DNA of 64,000 nucleotides from Anaerosolibacter carboniphilus. Lineage in GTDB: Bacteria; Bacillota; Clostridia; Peptostreptococcales; Thermotaleaceae. The stretch covers positions 101,143 to 165,142 of the forward strand of contig NZ_JACHEN010000007.1 of NCBI RefSeq assembly GCF_014205875.1, read 5' to 3'. The translations under genes and the position numbers were made by a program. Shown piece by piece: positions 51,272-58,979 of this stretch. The notes under the pieces were generated by a model. It had not been told where the DNA came from. It saw only the letters and a program-made list of their open reading frames with translations, and did no database searches. Each line of letters starts with the position of its first letter. Positions within the stretch are counted from its first letter, which is position 1.

Positions 51272-52426
51272 ATGGTGAAAATATTTCGGGCATTACTTAA
51301 TACAATCCTAATTTTGATCATTGTTGGTGGATTAGGATATATTGCATGGAATACTTACTTTATGCAGTATATGGGCTATCCAGGTACGGATACAACGAAT
51401 CAAACGCCAATGGCACCAAATACAGATTTAGGACAAACAGATCAGCATGCTCAAGGGAATCAACATAATATGACAGATAGTACTGGAAACAATGCATTGC
51501 CAAATACAATCGCTATCCAAAATAAGGATAAGCTAAATCAAGCCATAGGTACGATAAACCAAGCCATTGACTTGATTACTATAGACCCTTATTCAAGAAC
51601 CACAATGCCAAGCATGGATGGAAATAGCATGATAATGAATAAAAGCAATCTACAGTCATCTGGAGGAACAGGAACAATTAATATTTATCCTAGCGGGAGT
51701 GGCTCGGTAAATATTACACCTTCTGGAAATATAACTCCTAATAATCAAATGCCAGCTACAGATACTAATATGGGAGCAATGAATCCCACCGCAAATACAA
51801 ATTTTGTATATGATCAAGGAAAACTTCAGCAATTGCATACAGGGATATATACACTGGCTCAAGGGCTCATGTTGATGCATGAGTTAAATGATGACCTAAG
51901 TTTGCAATCAGCAATGGGTGTGACAGATCCCACATCATATCAAACACAAATTACAAAGTACAACCTGGCACTGCAGAATAAGACAAAGCTAAATAATGTG
52001 ATAAGCATGATTGAGCAGGCATCTATCCTTGTTAACGTTAATCCTTATGGAGCACCGGGAGGATATCAGATTAACATGGACGGCATGGGTCAATTGCATC
52101 AAGGTATATTTAAGCTTGCCCAGGGAATGACTTTATTAGGCAGACTAAATGATGATTTCACTACCCAGATGATGCAAGCGGCTCAGCAAGCTCAAACTGC
52201 ATTGGGAACTTCAAATACAACTCCTCACATAGGAAGTGGAAATATGTTTTCTAGTGATTTTCTAAATTCGATAAACATATCTACTATCTTTAGTATTATC
52301 CTTATTGTAATGGTAGTCAGCCTTTTAATTGGTATTTTAGGTGCTATCGTAAGTCTGTTCAAAGCAAGACCTAGGGAAAATAACAGAATAACAATAGGTG
52401 AAGGACCACAAAACGATAATTCGTAA
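51272..52426 (+). CDS. Operon A gene 1: two-TM protein with duplicated helical module
   Basis: 384 residues. An N-terminal TM anchor (LLNTILILIIVGGLGYIAW) leads to a Met/Gln/Asn-rich linker and two copies of a module: LQNKDKLNQAIGTINQAIDL...DPY...KLQQLHTGIYTLAQGLMLM and LQNKTKLNNVISMIEQASIL...NPY...GQLHQGIFKLAQGMTLL. A C-terminal TM (STIFSIILIVMVVSLLIGIL) follows. The external part also has PSMDGNSMIMN and a Gly/Ser stretch. Paralogue of 58980 with the same architecture. I know no named family. RBS GAAGGGAG, GTG/ATG at 51272. The external modules may form a helical metal-binding or scaffold bundle. Confidence 0.82.
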   Translation: MVKIFRALLNTILILIIVGGLGYIAWNTYFMQYMGYPGTDTTNQTPMAPNTDLGQTDQHAQGNQHNMTDSTGNNALPNTIAIQNKDKLNQAIGTINQAIDLITIDPYSRTTMPSMDGNSMIMNKSNLQSSGGTGTINIYPSGSGSVNITPSGNITPNNQMPATDTNMGAMNPTANTNFVYDQGKLQQLHTGIYTLAQGLMLMHELNDDLSLQSAMGVTDPTSYQTQITKYNLALQNKTKLNNVISMIEQASILVNVNPYGAPGGYQINMDGMGQLHQGIFKLAQGMTLLGRLNDDFTTQMMQAAQQAQTALGTSNTTPHIGSGNMFSSDFLNSINISTIFSIILIVMVVSLLIGILGAIVSLFKARPRENNRITIGEGPQNDNS

Positions 52427-52442
52427 GATGAGGTGAATGAAT

Positions 52443-53105
52443 ATGACAAATGATTTTAGAAACGATCCGATTCTAAGAACCCTGTTAGTGGTATTGATAG
52501 GCATACTTGGATTTGGACTAATTTTTAATCTATTTACAGGAGGTGGAACAAGCATGGACGGAGAGCACATGGGTGGATATGGATACGGATATTCCATAGG
52601 AGGGTTATTAGGAGGATTAATATTTTTCCTTATTAAGCTTTTCATGATTGTATTGGTATTGGCCATCCTTGGCAGCATATTTGTGTGGTTTAGAAATAAT
52701 TTTTTTGCAAATAGAGATTCTAAATTTATTCAGTCTATAAATAATGATCCGCTATTAAAGATGATTGCGATTGTAACAGCATTAACTTTTGGATTGGTTT
52801 TGATTTTTGCGCTGTTGAATAACTTTGGAGTGTCTGGAGTAGGCTTCATGGGGAATGTCCGATATCAAGGAGGTCATGCTTTTAGTGCTGGAAATAGCAT
52901 TACAGGCCTCTTGACATTGCTGATGCATGTCTTATCCTTTGTACTGGTCATTTCCCTAATCATGGCGTTAATAGCTTATTTGAAGAATCAGTATGAGCAA
53001 GGTAATTTGAATATATTTAAAACTAATAATACACAGGAAAATAAAATGATAACAACAGGCGCAGATGTCCAAAAAGATGAAAATAATATCCGTACAACTG
53101 AATAG
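52443..53105 (+). CDS. Operon A gene 2: multi-TM protein with two repeated halves
   Basis: 220 residues, about four TM helices. Two halves each begin with NDP and a TM: NDFRNDPILRTLLVVLIGIL and NNDPLLKMIAIVTALTFGL; each has an external Gly/Met loop (MDGEHMGGYGYGYS; MGNVRYQGGHAFS) and a second TM. Matches the first 190 residues of the 60188 protein, which adds zinc ribbons. ATG 52443 fits GATGAGGTG; an ATG at 52437 is too close. Ten-odd bases separate it from gene 1. Confidence 0.8.
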   Translation: MTNDFRNDPILRTLLVVLIGILGFGLIFNLFTGGGTSMDGEHMGGYGYGYSIGGLLGGLIFFLIKLFMIVLVLAILGSIFVWFRNNFFANRDSKFIQSINNDPLLKMIAIVTALTFGLVLIFALLNNFGVSGVGFMGNVRYQGGHAFSAGNSITGLLTLLMHVLSFVLVISLIMALIAYLKNQYEQGNLNIFKTNNTQENKMITTGADVQKDENNIRTTE

Positions 53106-53117
53106 GGAGTGGAAAAT

Positions 53118-53609
53118 TTGAAGGTTCGATTTGATTTTGTTGTTCATTGGTTATGGACGATAGTTTTCGCCATACTTGCGCTAAGTGGCTTGGTGATGGT
53201 AGGACCAAGATATGGTTGGGTGATGAATTATAATATAGCTACAGCTGACTATATTCATCGTATTTTGGCAGTGGTATACGTAGTGCTCACCTTTATCTGT
53301 ATAGGCTATGAGGTAATAAGGGTAATGCGAGCTGATCAGAAAAAACTAGCATGGTTTATGATTGGCAGGGAGGGATATCAGCTTTTTACCTATGTAACAA
53401 CGCTGGTTTTTATCATAACTGGTGTGATCATTTGGGTATGTATGGATTCCAATATGGCAGCAGTAGCATTTTCTTTGTATATTCATGAGAAATTAACCTA
53501 TATCGTAATTGCCAGCGTAATATGGCATATTTATGTTAAGTGTCACGCCTTAGTTTGGCCGAAGAAAACAAATGTTAAGGATACACATAAGCTATCGAAA
53601 ACAAGATAG
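53118..53609 (+). CDS. Operon A gene 3: four-TM b-type cytochrome
   Basis: 163 residues. RFDFVVHWLWTIVFAILALSG (His in TM1), ATADYIHRILAVVYVV (His in TM2), YIHEKLTYIVI and SVIWHIYVKCHALVWPKK (His near and in TM4) resemble the formate dehydrogenase gamma / cytochrome b561 fold that binds two haems. It would move electrons through the membrane. TTG 53118 is chosen because the paralogue at 61383 starts at the equivalent residue (MNIRFDF); GGGAG lies 9 bases upstream. Its redox partners may be genes 4-7. Confidence 0.87.
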   Translation: MKVRFDFVVHWLWTIVFAILALSGLVMVGPRYGWVMNYNIATADYIHRILAVVYVVLTFICIGYEVIRVMRADQKKLAWFMIGREGYQLFTYVTTLVFIITGVIIWVCMDSNMAAVAFSLYIHEKLTYIVIASVIWHIYVKCHALVWPKKTNVKDTHKLSKTR

Positions 53610-53631
53610 TATATTTTAGGAGCGTTTTACT

Positions 53632-53934
53632 ATGATCCAGAAGCCTTGGTTTAAGATTTTCATATGGTTTGCCTCGACAGTATTCTTCTTTCTTGCATCT
53701 GTTATACTGATATCCTATTTTAATCCAGCACCTACCCAAGATCAAACGATGAAATTTATGATGGGCATGATGGAATCTATGCATGGTTCCATGATGGGCT
53801 TATCCATGGGGTTGGAAAGTAATAACTCATTAAAATCATTGATAATATTGGCAACGGGTATGACAATCCCTCTTAGTTTGATTGCTGCCGTATTTGCCAT
53901 CATTATTAGGCTCTGGAGGAAAAAAAATGCTTGA
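53632..53934 (+). CDS. Operon A gene 4: two-TM protein with Met cluster
   Basis: 100 residues: TM1 (WFKIFIWFASTVFFFLASVI), an external loop PTQDQTMKFMMGMMESMHGS followed by MMGLSMG, and TM2. The loop holds ten Met and one His. It aligns with the 61876 protein along its length (KPWxKIFIWFxxTxFFFLAS). TAGGAGCG precedes ATG 53632. A Cu(I)/Ag(I) path or docking loop beside the cytochrome is inferred. Confidence 0.82.
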   Translation: MIQKPWFKIFIWFASTVFFFLASVILISYFNPAPTQDQTMKFMMGMMESMHGSMMGLSMGLESNNSLKSLIILATGMTIPLSLIAAVFAIIIRLWRKKNA

Positions 53935-54268
53935 TAAGAAAAAACACCATTTTCTGCAATTATCAGTGATATTTGGAGCACTAGTTACCTTGAGTTTATT
54001 AGCGAATTGGGGCTACAATGCAGGGCTAGAGACAGGTATGACGATGATGGGTCAGAGTATGGGTAATATGATGCAGACAATGCACGGCCAAGAAATAACC
54101 GTAAGTGACCTTATTCGGCAAGAAGAAAAGATTGAGACAGCAACACAGCAGGAGAATCATCATGAGTCAGAGTCTAGTTTTTTTAATGCCGCTACTGGTC
54201 TTATGATGGTTTCATTACCCTTTATTATTGCAGGTACAATATTCTTAGCAATTATGTGGTTTAAATAG
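53927..54268 (+). CDS. Operon A gene 5: two-TM protein with Met/His loop
   Basis: 113 residues: HHFLQLSVIFGALVTLSLLA (TM1), then TGMTMMGQSMGNMMQTMHGQ, an acidic/His patch ENHHESES, and TM2. It matches 62177 (MGNMMQSMH). ATG 53927 overlaps the end of gene 4 by 8 bases, with GGAGG upstream, so the products are made together and probably contact each other. Confidence 0.82.
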   Translation: MLDKKKHHFLQLSVIFGALVTLSLLANWGYNAGLETGMTMMGQSMGNMMQTMHGQEITVSDLIRQEEKIETATQQENHHESESSFFNAATGLMMVSLPFIIAGTIFLAIMWFK

Positions 54269-54291
54269 TTAAATACGATGGGAGATAGCTT

Positions 54292-54447
54292 ATGTTAGGG
54301 TATATTGGTTCCTTCTATATGATTTTTTTAATACTAGTTTTAATTGTCGGAATGGGTACTATTGGACTAGGGTTAATGAAGTATGTGTTTAAAAGCAATA
54401 AAGTAGGTAATATACAGCAACAGAAAAATACCAGAAAAATAAACTGA
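54292..54447 (+). CDS. Operon A gene 6: 51-residue single-TM protein
   Basis: MLGYIGSFYMIFLILVLIVG is one TM helix, then a basic tail (GLMKYVFKSNKVGNIQQQ). GGGAGATAG precedes ATG 54292, 23 bases after gene 5. Its counterpart in operon B is fused in frame to the Met-rich protein. No family recognised; likely a small subunit of the complex. Confidence 0.72.
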   Translation: MLGYIGSFYMIFLILVLIVGMGTIGLGLMKYVFKSNKVGNIQQQKNTRKIN

Positions 54448-54462
54448 AATGGAGGAAATTAC

Positions 54463-54975
54463 ATGCAAAGTAATGGATGGCTAAGACTTGCTTTATTCTC
54501 TTTTATTGGGCTTATTATCGCCGTAACGATTTTAACCTTCGTGAACCCCAGTGGAAATATGGCAAACATGCAGGCACATCAAGGGATGGGACAACAAACA
54601 ATGCAAATGCAAGGTGCAGGAAGTGGTATGGGCATGATGAATATGCCAATGGGTAATATGTCAGTACAGGGTAGTGTTAACGGCATGGGTATGATGGCAA
54701 TGCCGATGAATAATATGTCCATGCAGAGTGGAAGCAGTGGAATGGGCATGATGGGAATGCCTATGGGTGGAGGCATGGGAATGATGAACATGCCAATGAA
54801 CAATATGGGTAGTAGTGGTATGTCAAATATGACAATGCCTAGTGGCAATATGAATGATATCATGCAACAGTTAAACATGATGCAGATGCAAATTAATCAA
54901 ATGCAAAATGCAATCAATTCAATGAATACTATGGGTGGTGCAGCATCTGGTGGTGGTGGCATGAGTATGATGTAA
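54463..54975 (+). CDS. Operon A gene 7: membrane-tethered Met-rich protein 3
   Basis: 170 residues. An N-terminal signal-anchor (NGWLRLALFSFIGLIIAVTI) is followed by a tail of repeated GMGMMNMPMGNMS-type modules and a helical Gln/Met segment (IMQQLNMMQMQINQMQNAI). Ends GGGGMSMM. Over 45 Met. TGGAGGAAA precedes ATG 54463. Same anchor type as proteins 43118, 45440 and 62742. It probably supplies the surface Cu(I)/Ag(I) ligand for the operon A complex. Confidence 0.85.
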   Translation: MQSNGWLRLALFSFIGLIIAVTILTFVNPSGNMANMQAHQGMGQQTMQMQGAGSGMGMMNMPMGNMSVQGSVNGMGMMAMPMNNMSMQSGSSGMGMMGMPMGGGMGMMNMPMNNMGSSGMSNMTMPSGNMNDIMQQLNMMQMQINQMQNAINSMNTMGGAASGGGGMSMM

Positions 54976-55179
54976 TATCATTAAGAAGCATGCTAAGCTT
55001 TGTATAAGACTGTAATCCCTATATCAAATCTCCTAACTTAATTAGTAAATGTCTAGCAGATGATAGAAGAATCCCGTTAGCATTTTCAGTGAATTTTTCT
55101 CTAGAAAAAATAAGTACTTTCGGGCTGTATGCCAATTTATATATAAAATGTAATTGCATAACGTTTAATTAATATCAAT
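54976..55179 (+). other. Non-coding tail of operon A
   Basis: No convincing frame or ribosome site. It lies between gene 7 and the next clear terminator, so it is probably 3' untranslated RNA. Confidence 0.4.
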
Positions 55180-55236
55180 AAAATAGCTCTTAGACAATTA
55201 GAACAATGTTTTAAAAGTCTAAGAGCTATTTTCTAT
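55180..55236 (+). terminator. Terminator downstream of operon A
   Basis: AAAATAGCTCTTAGAC (55180-55195) and GTCTAAGAGCTATTTT (55217-55232), a perfect 16-bp stem, then CTATT. The 21-base loop is long. Works on both strands. Confidence 0.75.
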
Positions 55237-55744
55237 TATTCCCATAATTTATATCTATAGTTTTATGATGGAAATATCAGTATAACAGATATCTATTTGG
55301 CATAGGGGTATCATAAACTTTACAATTGATATTTAAGTGCGCCGAACAAATCACTATTTTGATTTGAGGAAACAATCTATTTCTGTTTGCAAAACCATAA
55401 AAAAGTTGCAATGATAAAAGACATCTATTATAATCAATATAGGATACGGGGGTATAGTATAAATTAAAGTAAAGGACCCTCGACAGTCACGATGATATAA
55501 AAGCATTTAAAGGTTGAAAAACTTGAAATTTCTATTAAAGAGGTATAACTAGAAGCTCTATTGATAGTAAAACAGAAAAAAGTCAGCAAATGAATCGATG
55601 CTTATTTATGTAAGTATCCAAATTGAAAATATTATTGACTAATCTAATACTTACAGCCTTAAATGAGAACGAAAATATAACTATAAAGCTACGAGAATGA
55701 TAAAAATACCATCTGCAAAAGTACAGACGGCTTGAAAGGAGGCG
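55237..55744. other. Intergenic stretch with a CsoR-like half site, no gene seen
   Basis: GATACGGGGGTATAGTAT at 55443-55460 shares the ACGGGGGTAT core with the copA operator but lacks the opposing TACCC arm. No clear frame follows; stops occur in all frames. Confidence 0.35.
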
Positions 55745-55750
55745 ATGATC

Positions 55751-55951
55751 TTGATAAAAGTGTGTAAATTTACTGATTGCCATGATGAGTTGGTACGAGC
55801 TTTAGAGGAAAATAATATCTTGTTTACAGACGAAGAATGCCTGCAAAGATGTGATTTGTGTCATAGTTGTGCATTTGTAAAAAAAGATGAAGAGTATATT
55901 CATGCTGATGATGTAAAAGAATTAATTGAAATACTCAAGGCTAATAATTAG
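55751..55951 (+). CDS. DUF1450-like small Cys-rich protein
   Basis: 66 residues. VCKFTDCHDELVRALEEN, then EECLQRCDLCHSCAFVKKD and EEYIHADDVKELIEIL, like YuzB/DUF1450 proteins (C-x-x-x-C-x-x-C block, then a valine-rich strand and final helix). The fold is thioredoxin-like and may bind an Fe-S cluster. TTG 55751 has GGAGGCG 8 bases before it; the in-frame ATG 55745 is too close. Terminator follows. Role unknown. Confidence 0.72.
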   Translation: MIKVCKFTDCHDELVRALEENNILFTDEECLQRCDLCHSCAFVKKDEEYIHADDVKELIEILKANN

Positions 55952-56064
55952 AATCAATTTCTATCATGATAGCAAGATTGTTTGCTTAATCAATTATTCT
56001 AGAAAAGTCTACGCTCCTTGTAGTATGATTCTGTGAATCATATCTTAAATTATTTTGAGTGATA

Positions 56065-56100
56065 AAAGACCGTATTGGATATTTCAATACGGTCTTTATG
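56065..56100 (+). terminator. Terminator of the DUF1450-like gene
   Basis: AAAGACCGTATTG (56065-56077) and CAATACGGTCTTT (56085-56097), followed by ATGTATT. A perfect 13-bp stem. Confidence 0.78.
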
Positions 56101-56140
56101 TATTCTAATTGAAGCAATTTAATATTGGTAGAGGGGAGAG

Positions 56141-56174
56141 TCTCCATAAATTCTCCATATAGTTTTGTTATTGT
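56141..56174 (+). promoter_or_regulatory. TCTCCATA-type regulator box and -10 element of pair 3
   Basis: TCTCCATAAAT (56141-56151) and TCTCCATATAG (56152-56162), 6 bases, TATTGT (56169-56174). It lies about 255 bases before the regulator gene, with no gene between, consistent with autoregulation and a long leader. Confidence 0.7.
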
Positions 56175-56429
56175 AAGTGTATCAGTATTTTGAACATAAA
56201 GCCCATAAGAAATATTACAAATCGGCAGATGAAGAAAGTGGATAGAAATAGCCTATGTGATTATGTTTAACCGATACAAGGAACAATATGAAAAAAACAA
56301 GCCCTGTTATGAAGTATTACTTATCTGTAGAATAAGAAGTACGCCATGATATAGGTAAATTGAAGGATTAAGACTGAAAACAGCGTAGGGAATAAATTGA
56401 ATGACTTAATAAAGGAATGAGGTGATCTC

Positions 56430-57146
56430 TTGAAAGAGAATTCCAACATTAAAATACTTGTAGTTGATGATGAGCCAAAGCTAGTAGAAGTAGTAAAATC
56501 CTATCTTGAAAATGAAGGGTATACTGTGTATGAAGCGTCCACTGGTCAAGAAGCGCTGCAGCTAGCAATAAAAATAAACCCATCCATGATTATTCTGGAT
56601 TTAATGCTTCCTGATATCATGGGGGAAGAGGTTTGCAAAATGTTGAGAAAGAAGTCAAAGGTACCGATTATTATGCTTACTGCAAAAGTAAAAGAAGAGG
56701 ACATTTTAAGGGGGCTAGGCATTGGTGCCGACGATTATATTACAAAGCCATTTAGTCCTAGGCAATTGGTGGCCAGAGTAATTGCTCTATTAAGAAGATC
56801 AGGAGATACCAATAGTTTTGACGGGAGGCCCTTGTCTTTTAATAATGGTGATTTAGTTGTTAATAGTACAAGATATGAGGTTAAAAAGCAAGGAGTAGTC
56901 CTTAGCTTAACGCCAAATGAATATAAGATCCTTTTAGCAATGGTAAAATATCCTCATAAGGCGTTTACTAGGGAAGAACTTATAAGTATCGCTTTAGATG
57001 GAAACTTTGGGGGGTTTGATAGAACAATTGATTCTCATATTAAAAATCTAAGGCAAAAGATCGAGACAAATCCAAAATGTCCTGTATACATTGTGACTGT
57101 TCATGGTATTGGATATAAGTTTGGTGGTGAAATAAGTGAAAATTAG
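56430..57146 (+). CDS. OmpR-family response regulator, pair 3
   Basis: 238 residues: a receiver with DD13-14, D57 (IILDLMLPD), MLTAK and TKPFSPRQL, then a winged helix (TIDSHIKNLRQKIE, HGIGYKF). Begins at TTG 56430 behind GAATGAGGTG. The TCTCCATA box upstream suggests it regulates itself plus the multicopper oxidase, the 37322 protein, the HD-GYP gene and operon B. That assignment rests on motif sharing and position only. It overlaps its kinase by 11 bases, exactly as pair 1 does. Confidence 0.93.
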   Translation: MKENSNIKILVVDDEPKLVEVVKSYLENEGYTVYEASTGQEALQLAIKINPSMIILDLMLPDIMGEEVCKMLRKKSKVPIIMLTAKVKEEDILRGLGIGADDYITKPFSPRQLVARVIALLRRSGDTNSFDGRPLSFNNGDLVVNSTRYEVKKQGVVLSLTPNEYKILLAMVKYPHKAFTREELISIALDGNFGGFDRTIDSHIKNLRQKIETNPKCPVYIVTVHGIGYKFGGEISEN

Positions 57147-58530
57147 CCTTAAAACAAAGTTATCTCTATCTTATGTTGCAGTAGTATTACTATGCATATC
57201 GCTGATAAGTATATTTGCTAATATATCCTTTGAAGAACATTTTAAAGAGTACATCATTCAAAATCAGGAGCAAAGATATAAGGAAATAATTGCTTCCATA
57301 AGTCGCCAATATGAAGAACAGAACAAATCGTGGAGACAGGAAGGTATTAAAAGCATAGGGATGAATGCCCTCGAACAAGGCCTGATTATTAGCGTGAAAA
57401 ATATTGAAGATCAAAATGTATGGGATGCGAGAACGTACAACAATGGTGAGTGTGAGCAGATTATTGCAAACATATCCAAAAGGATGTCAGAGTATTATCC
57501 AAACCTAGAAGGAAAGTATATTGAGAAGAAGTTTCCGATCTTACATGACGAAGTAGAAGTGGGATATGTTGAGATCGGACACTATGGTCCCTTTTATTTT
57601 AGCGAGCATGATATCCTGTTCATCAAGGATTTGAACAAGGTTGTTATGAGTATAGGGGTATTTTCAATGTTTTTTGCCTTCATATTTGGTGTGGTGATGT
57701 CAGATAGATTAACGAAGCCAATCTCAAGGGTAATTGAAACCGCACGAATGATATCCAAGGGAAACTTTGGGGGAAGGAGCTACGAAAAGTCCAGCACCAC
57801 AGAAATAAATCAATTAACGAGCACAATAAATGATCTTGCTGCAACCTTGGAAAGACAAGAAAATCTTAGGATGAGGCTAACAGAAGATGTAGCCCATGAA
57901 TTGCGGACTCCATTAGCAACAGTGCAAAGTCATATGGAGGCTATGATTGATGGCATATGGAAGTTAGATATTGAACGATTGAAAAGCTGCCATGATGAAA
58001 TTATTAGATTGAATGGTTTGGTAGGGGATTTAGAGAGACTAGCTGAATTTGAAAGCGAAAACCTAATTCTAAATAATATAGAATTTGATATTTCATCTCT
58101 TATAGAACGAATCATACTCAATTTTGAGAACGAATTCATGCAAAAAGGGATAGAAATCGAATTTAAGGGAGAGGCAGAAACGATCTTTGCAGACAAAGAT
58201 AAGATAAATCAAGTTATTATAAATCTGCTCTCTAATGCACTAAAATATACACCAGCAGGTGGGAAGGTATATATTCATATTATCGGAAATGAGGAAAATG
58301 TAGAATTACAGGTTAAAGATACGGGAGTAGGTATTTCAGAAGAGAACCTCCCTTATATATTTGAACGGTTTTATCGTGTTGAAAAATCGAGAAATAGACT
58401 TACAGGTGGCGCGGGTATTGGACTCACCATAACCAAAGCAATTGTAGAGGCCCATAAAGGGACGATTCATATATCCAGTGAATTGGGCAGAGGTACTAAA
58501 TTTACTATAACAATACCAAAAAGCAGATAA
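57136..58530 (+). CDS. Membrane sensor histidine kinase, pair 3
   Basis: 464 residues. TM1 is near residues 10-28, with an external domain of about 140 residues and TM2 near 172-192, then HAMP, HisKA (DVAHELRTPLA) and HATPase (NLLSNALKYTP, DTGVGIS, GGAGIGL). The external end GYVEIGHYGPFYFSEHD matches pair 1. GTG 57136 lies inside the regulator gene. The sensor has no Met cluster, so it may sense a consequence of metal rather than metal itself. The gene ends inside a terminator hairpin. Confidence 0.92.
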   Translation: MKISLKTKLSLSYVAVVLLCISLISIFANISFEEHFKEYIIQNQEQRYKEIIASISRQYEEQNKSWRQEGIKSIGMNALEQGLIISVKNIEDQNVWDARTYNNGECEQIIANISKRMSEYYPNLEGKYIEKKFPILHDEVEVGYVEIGHYGPFYFSEHDILFIKDLNKVVMSIGVFSMFFAFIFGVVMSDRLTKPISRVIETARMISKGNFGGRSYEKSSTTEINQLTSTINDLAATLERQENLRMRLTEDVAHELRTPLATVQSHMEAMIDGIWKLDIERLKSCHDEIIRLNGLVGDLERLAEFESENLILNNIEFDISSLIERIILNFENEFMQKGIEIEFKGEAETIFADKDKINQVIINLLSNALKYTPAGGKVYIHIIGNEENVELQVKDTGVGISEENLPYIFERFYRVEKSRNRLTGGAGIGLTITKAIVEAHKGTIHISSELGRGTKFTITIPKSR

Positions 58531-58553
58531 TCTCAGGTGATTATCTGCTTTTG
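58521..58553 (+). terminator. Terminator of regulator/kinase pair 3
   Basis: AAGCAGATAATC (58521-58532) and GATTATCTGCTT (58539-58550), then TTG and T-rich sequence. The left arm contains the kinase stop codon. Confidence 0.8.
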
Positions 58554-58693
58554 TATTTGTTTTATGATATTTTAATACAATGGAAGGTTGCTTATGAACA
58601 ATAATAAAAATATTTGAAGAAAAGTGTGATTTAATGGCAGCACAAAGAGAAGGATGACACATTGTGAAATAAAAAATAGCAGAATGTGCCGAA

Positions 58694-58727
58694 CCTCCAT
58701 AAAATCTCCATATCTATTTATTATAAT
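58694..58727 (+). promoter_or_regulatory. TCTCCATA-type regulator box and -10 element of operon B
   Basis: CCTCCATAAAA (58694-58704) and TCTCCATATCT (58705-58715), 6 bases, TATAAT (58722-58727). It precedes the 35-residue protein by 58 bases. Confidence 0.72.
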
Positions 58728-58785
58728 ATATTCATAAAAGCTAAAGATGATGATTATGAACAGTAAATAGAAAGGGGGAGACTTC

Positions 58786-58893
58786 ATGAATAAAACAACA
58801 AAAATATTACTTATTGTGGCAATCGTTGTAGTGATTGCTGCGGCTGCATATGGTATCCACCACATGTTAAATCCTACTGACATGCCAATGTAA
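58786..58893 (+). CDS. 35-residue single-TM microprotein leading operon B
   Basis: MNKTTKILLIVAIVVVIAAA then AYGIHHMLNPTDMPM: one TM helix with a short His/Met tail (HHM, MPM). AAAGGGGGAG lies 6 bases before ATG 58786, and it is the first frame after the TCTCCATA promoter. The HHM...MPM end is a minimal Cu(I)/Cu(II) ligand set. A hairpin follows before the next gene, so its expression may exceed that of the rest. Confidence 0.68.
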   Translation: MNKTTKILLIVAIVVVIAAAAYGIHHMLNPTDMPM

Positions 58894-58912
58894 AATGAAG
58901 AACGTATTTTTG

Positions 58913-58955
58913 AGCATCCTATTTGAGAAAATAAGTAGTTCTTAAATAGGATGCT
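58913..58955 (+). terminator. Internal hairpin of operon B (possible attenuator)
   Basis: AGCATCCTATTT (58913-58924) and AAATAGGATGCT (58944-58955), 19-base loop, followed by TGCTAAAAAGG rather than a T-run. Probably a partial terminator or RNA-processing/stability element between the microprotein and gene 1. Confidence 0.5.
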
Positions 58956-58979
58956 TGCTAAAAAGGAGGAATAACAAGA

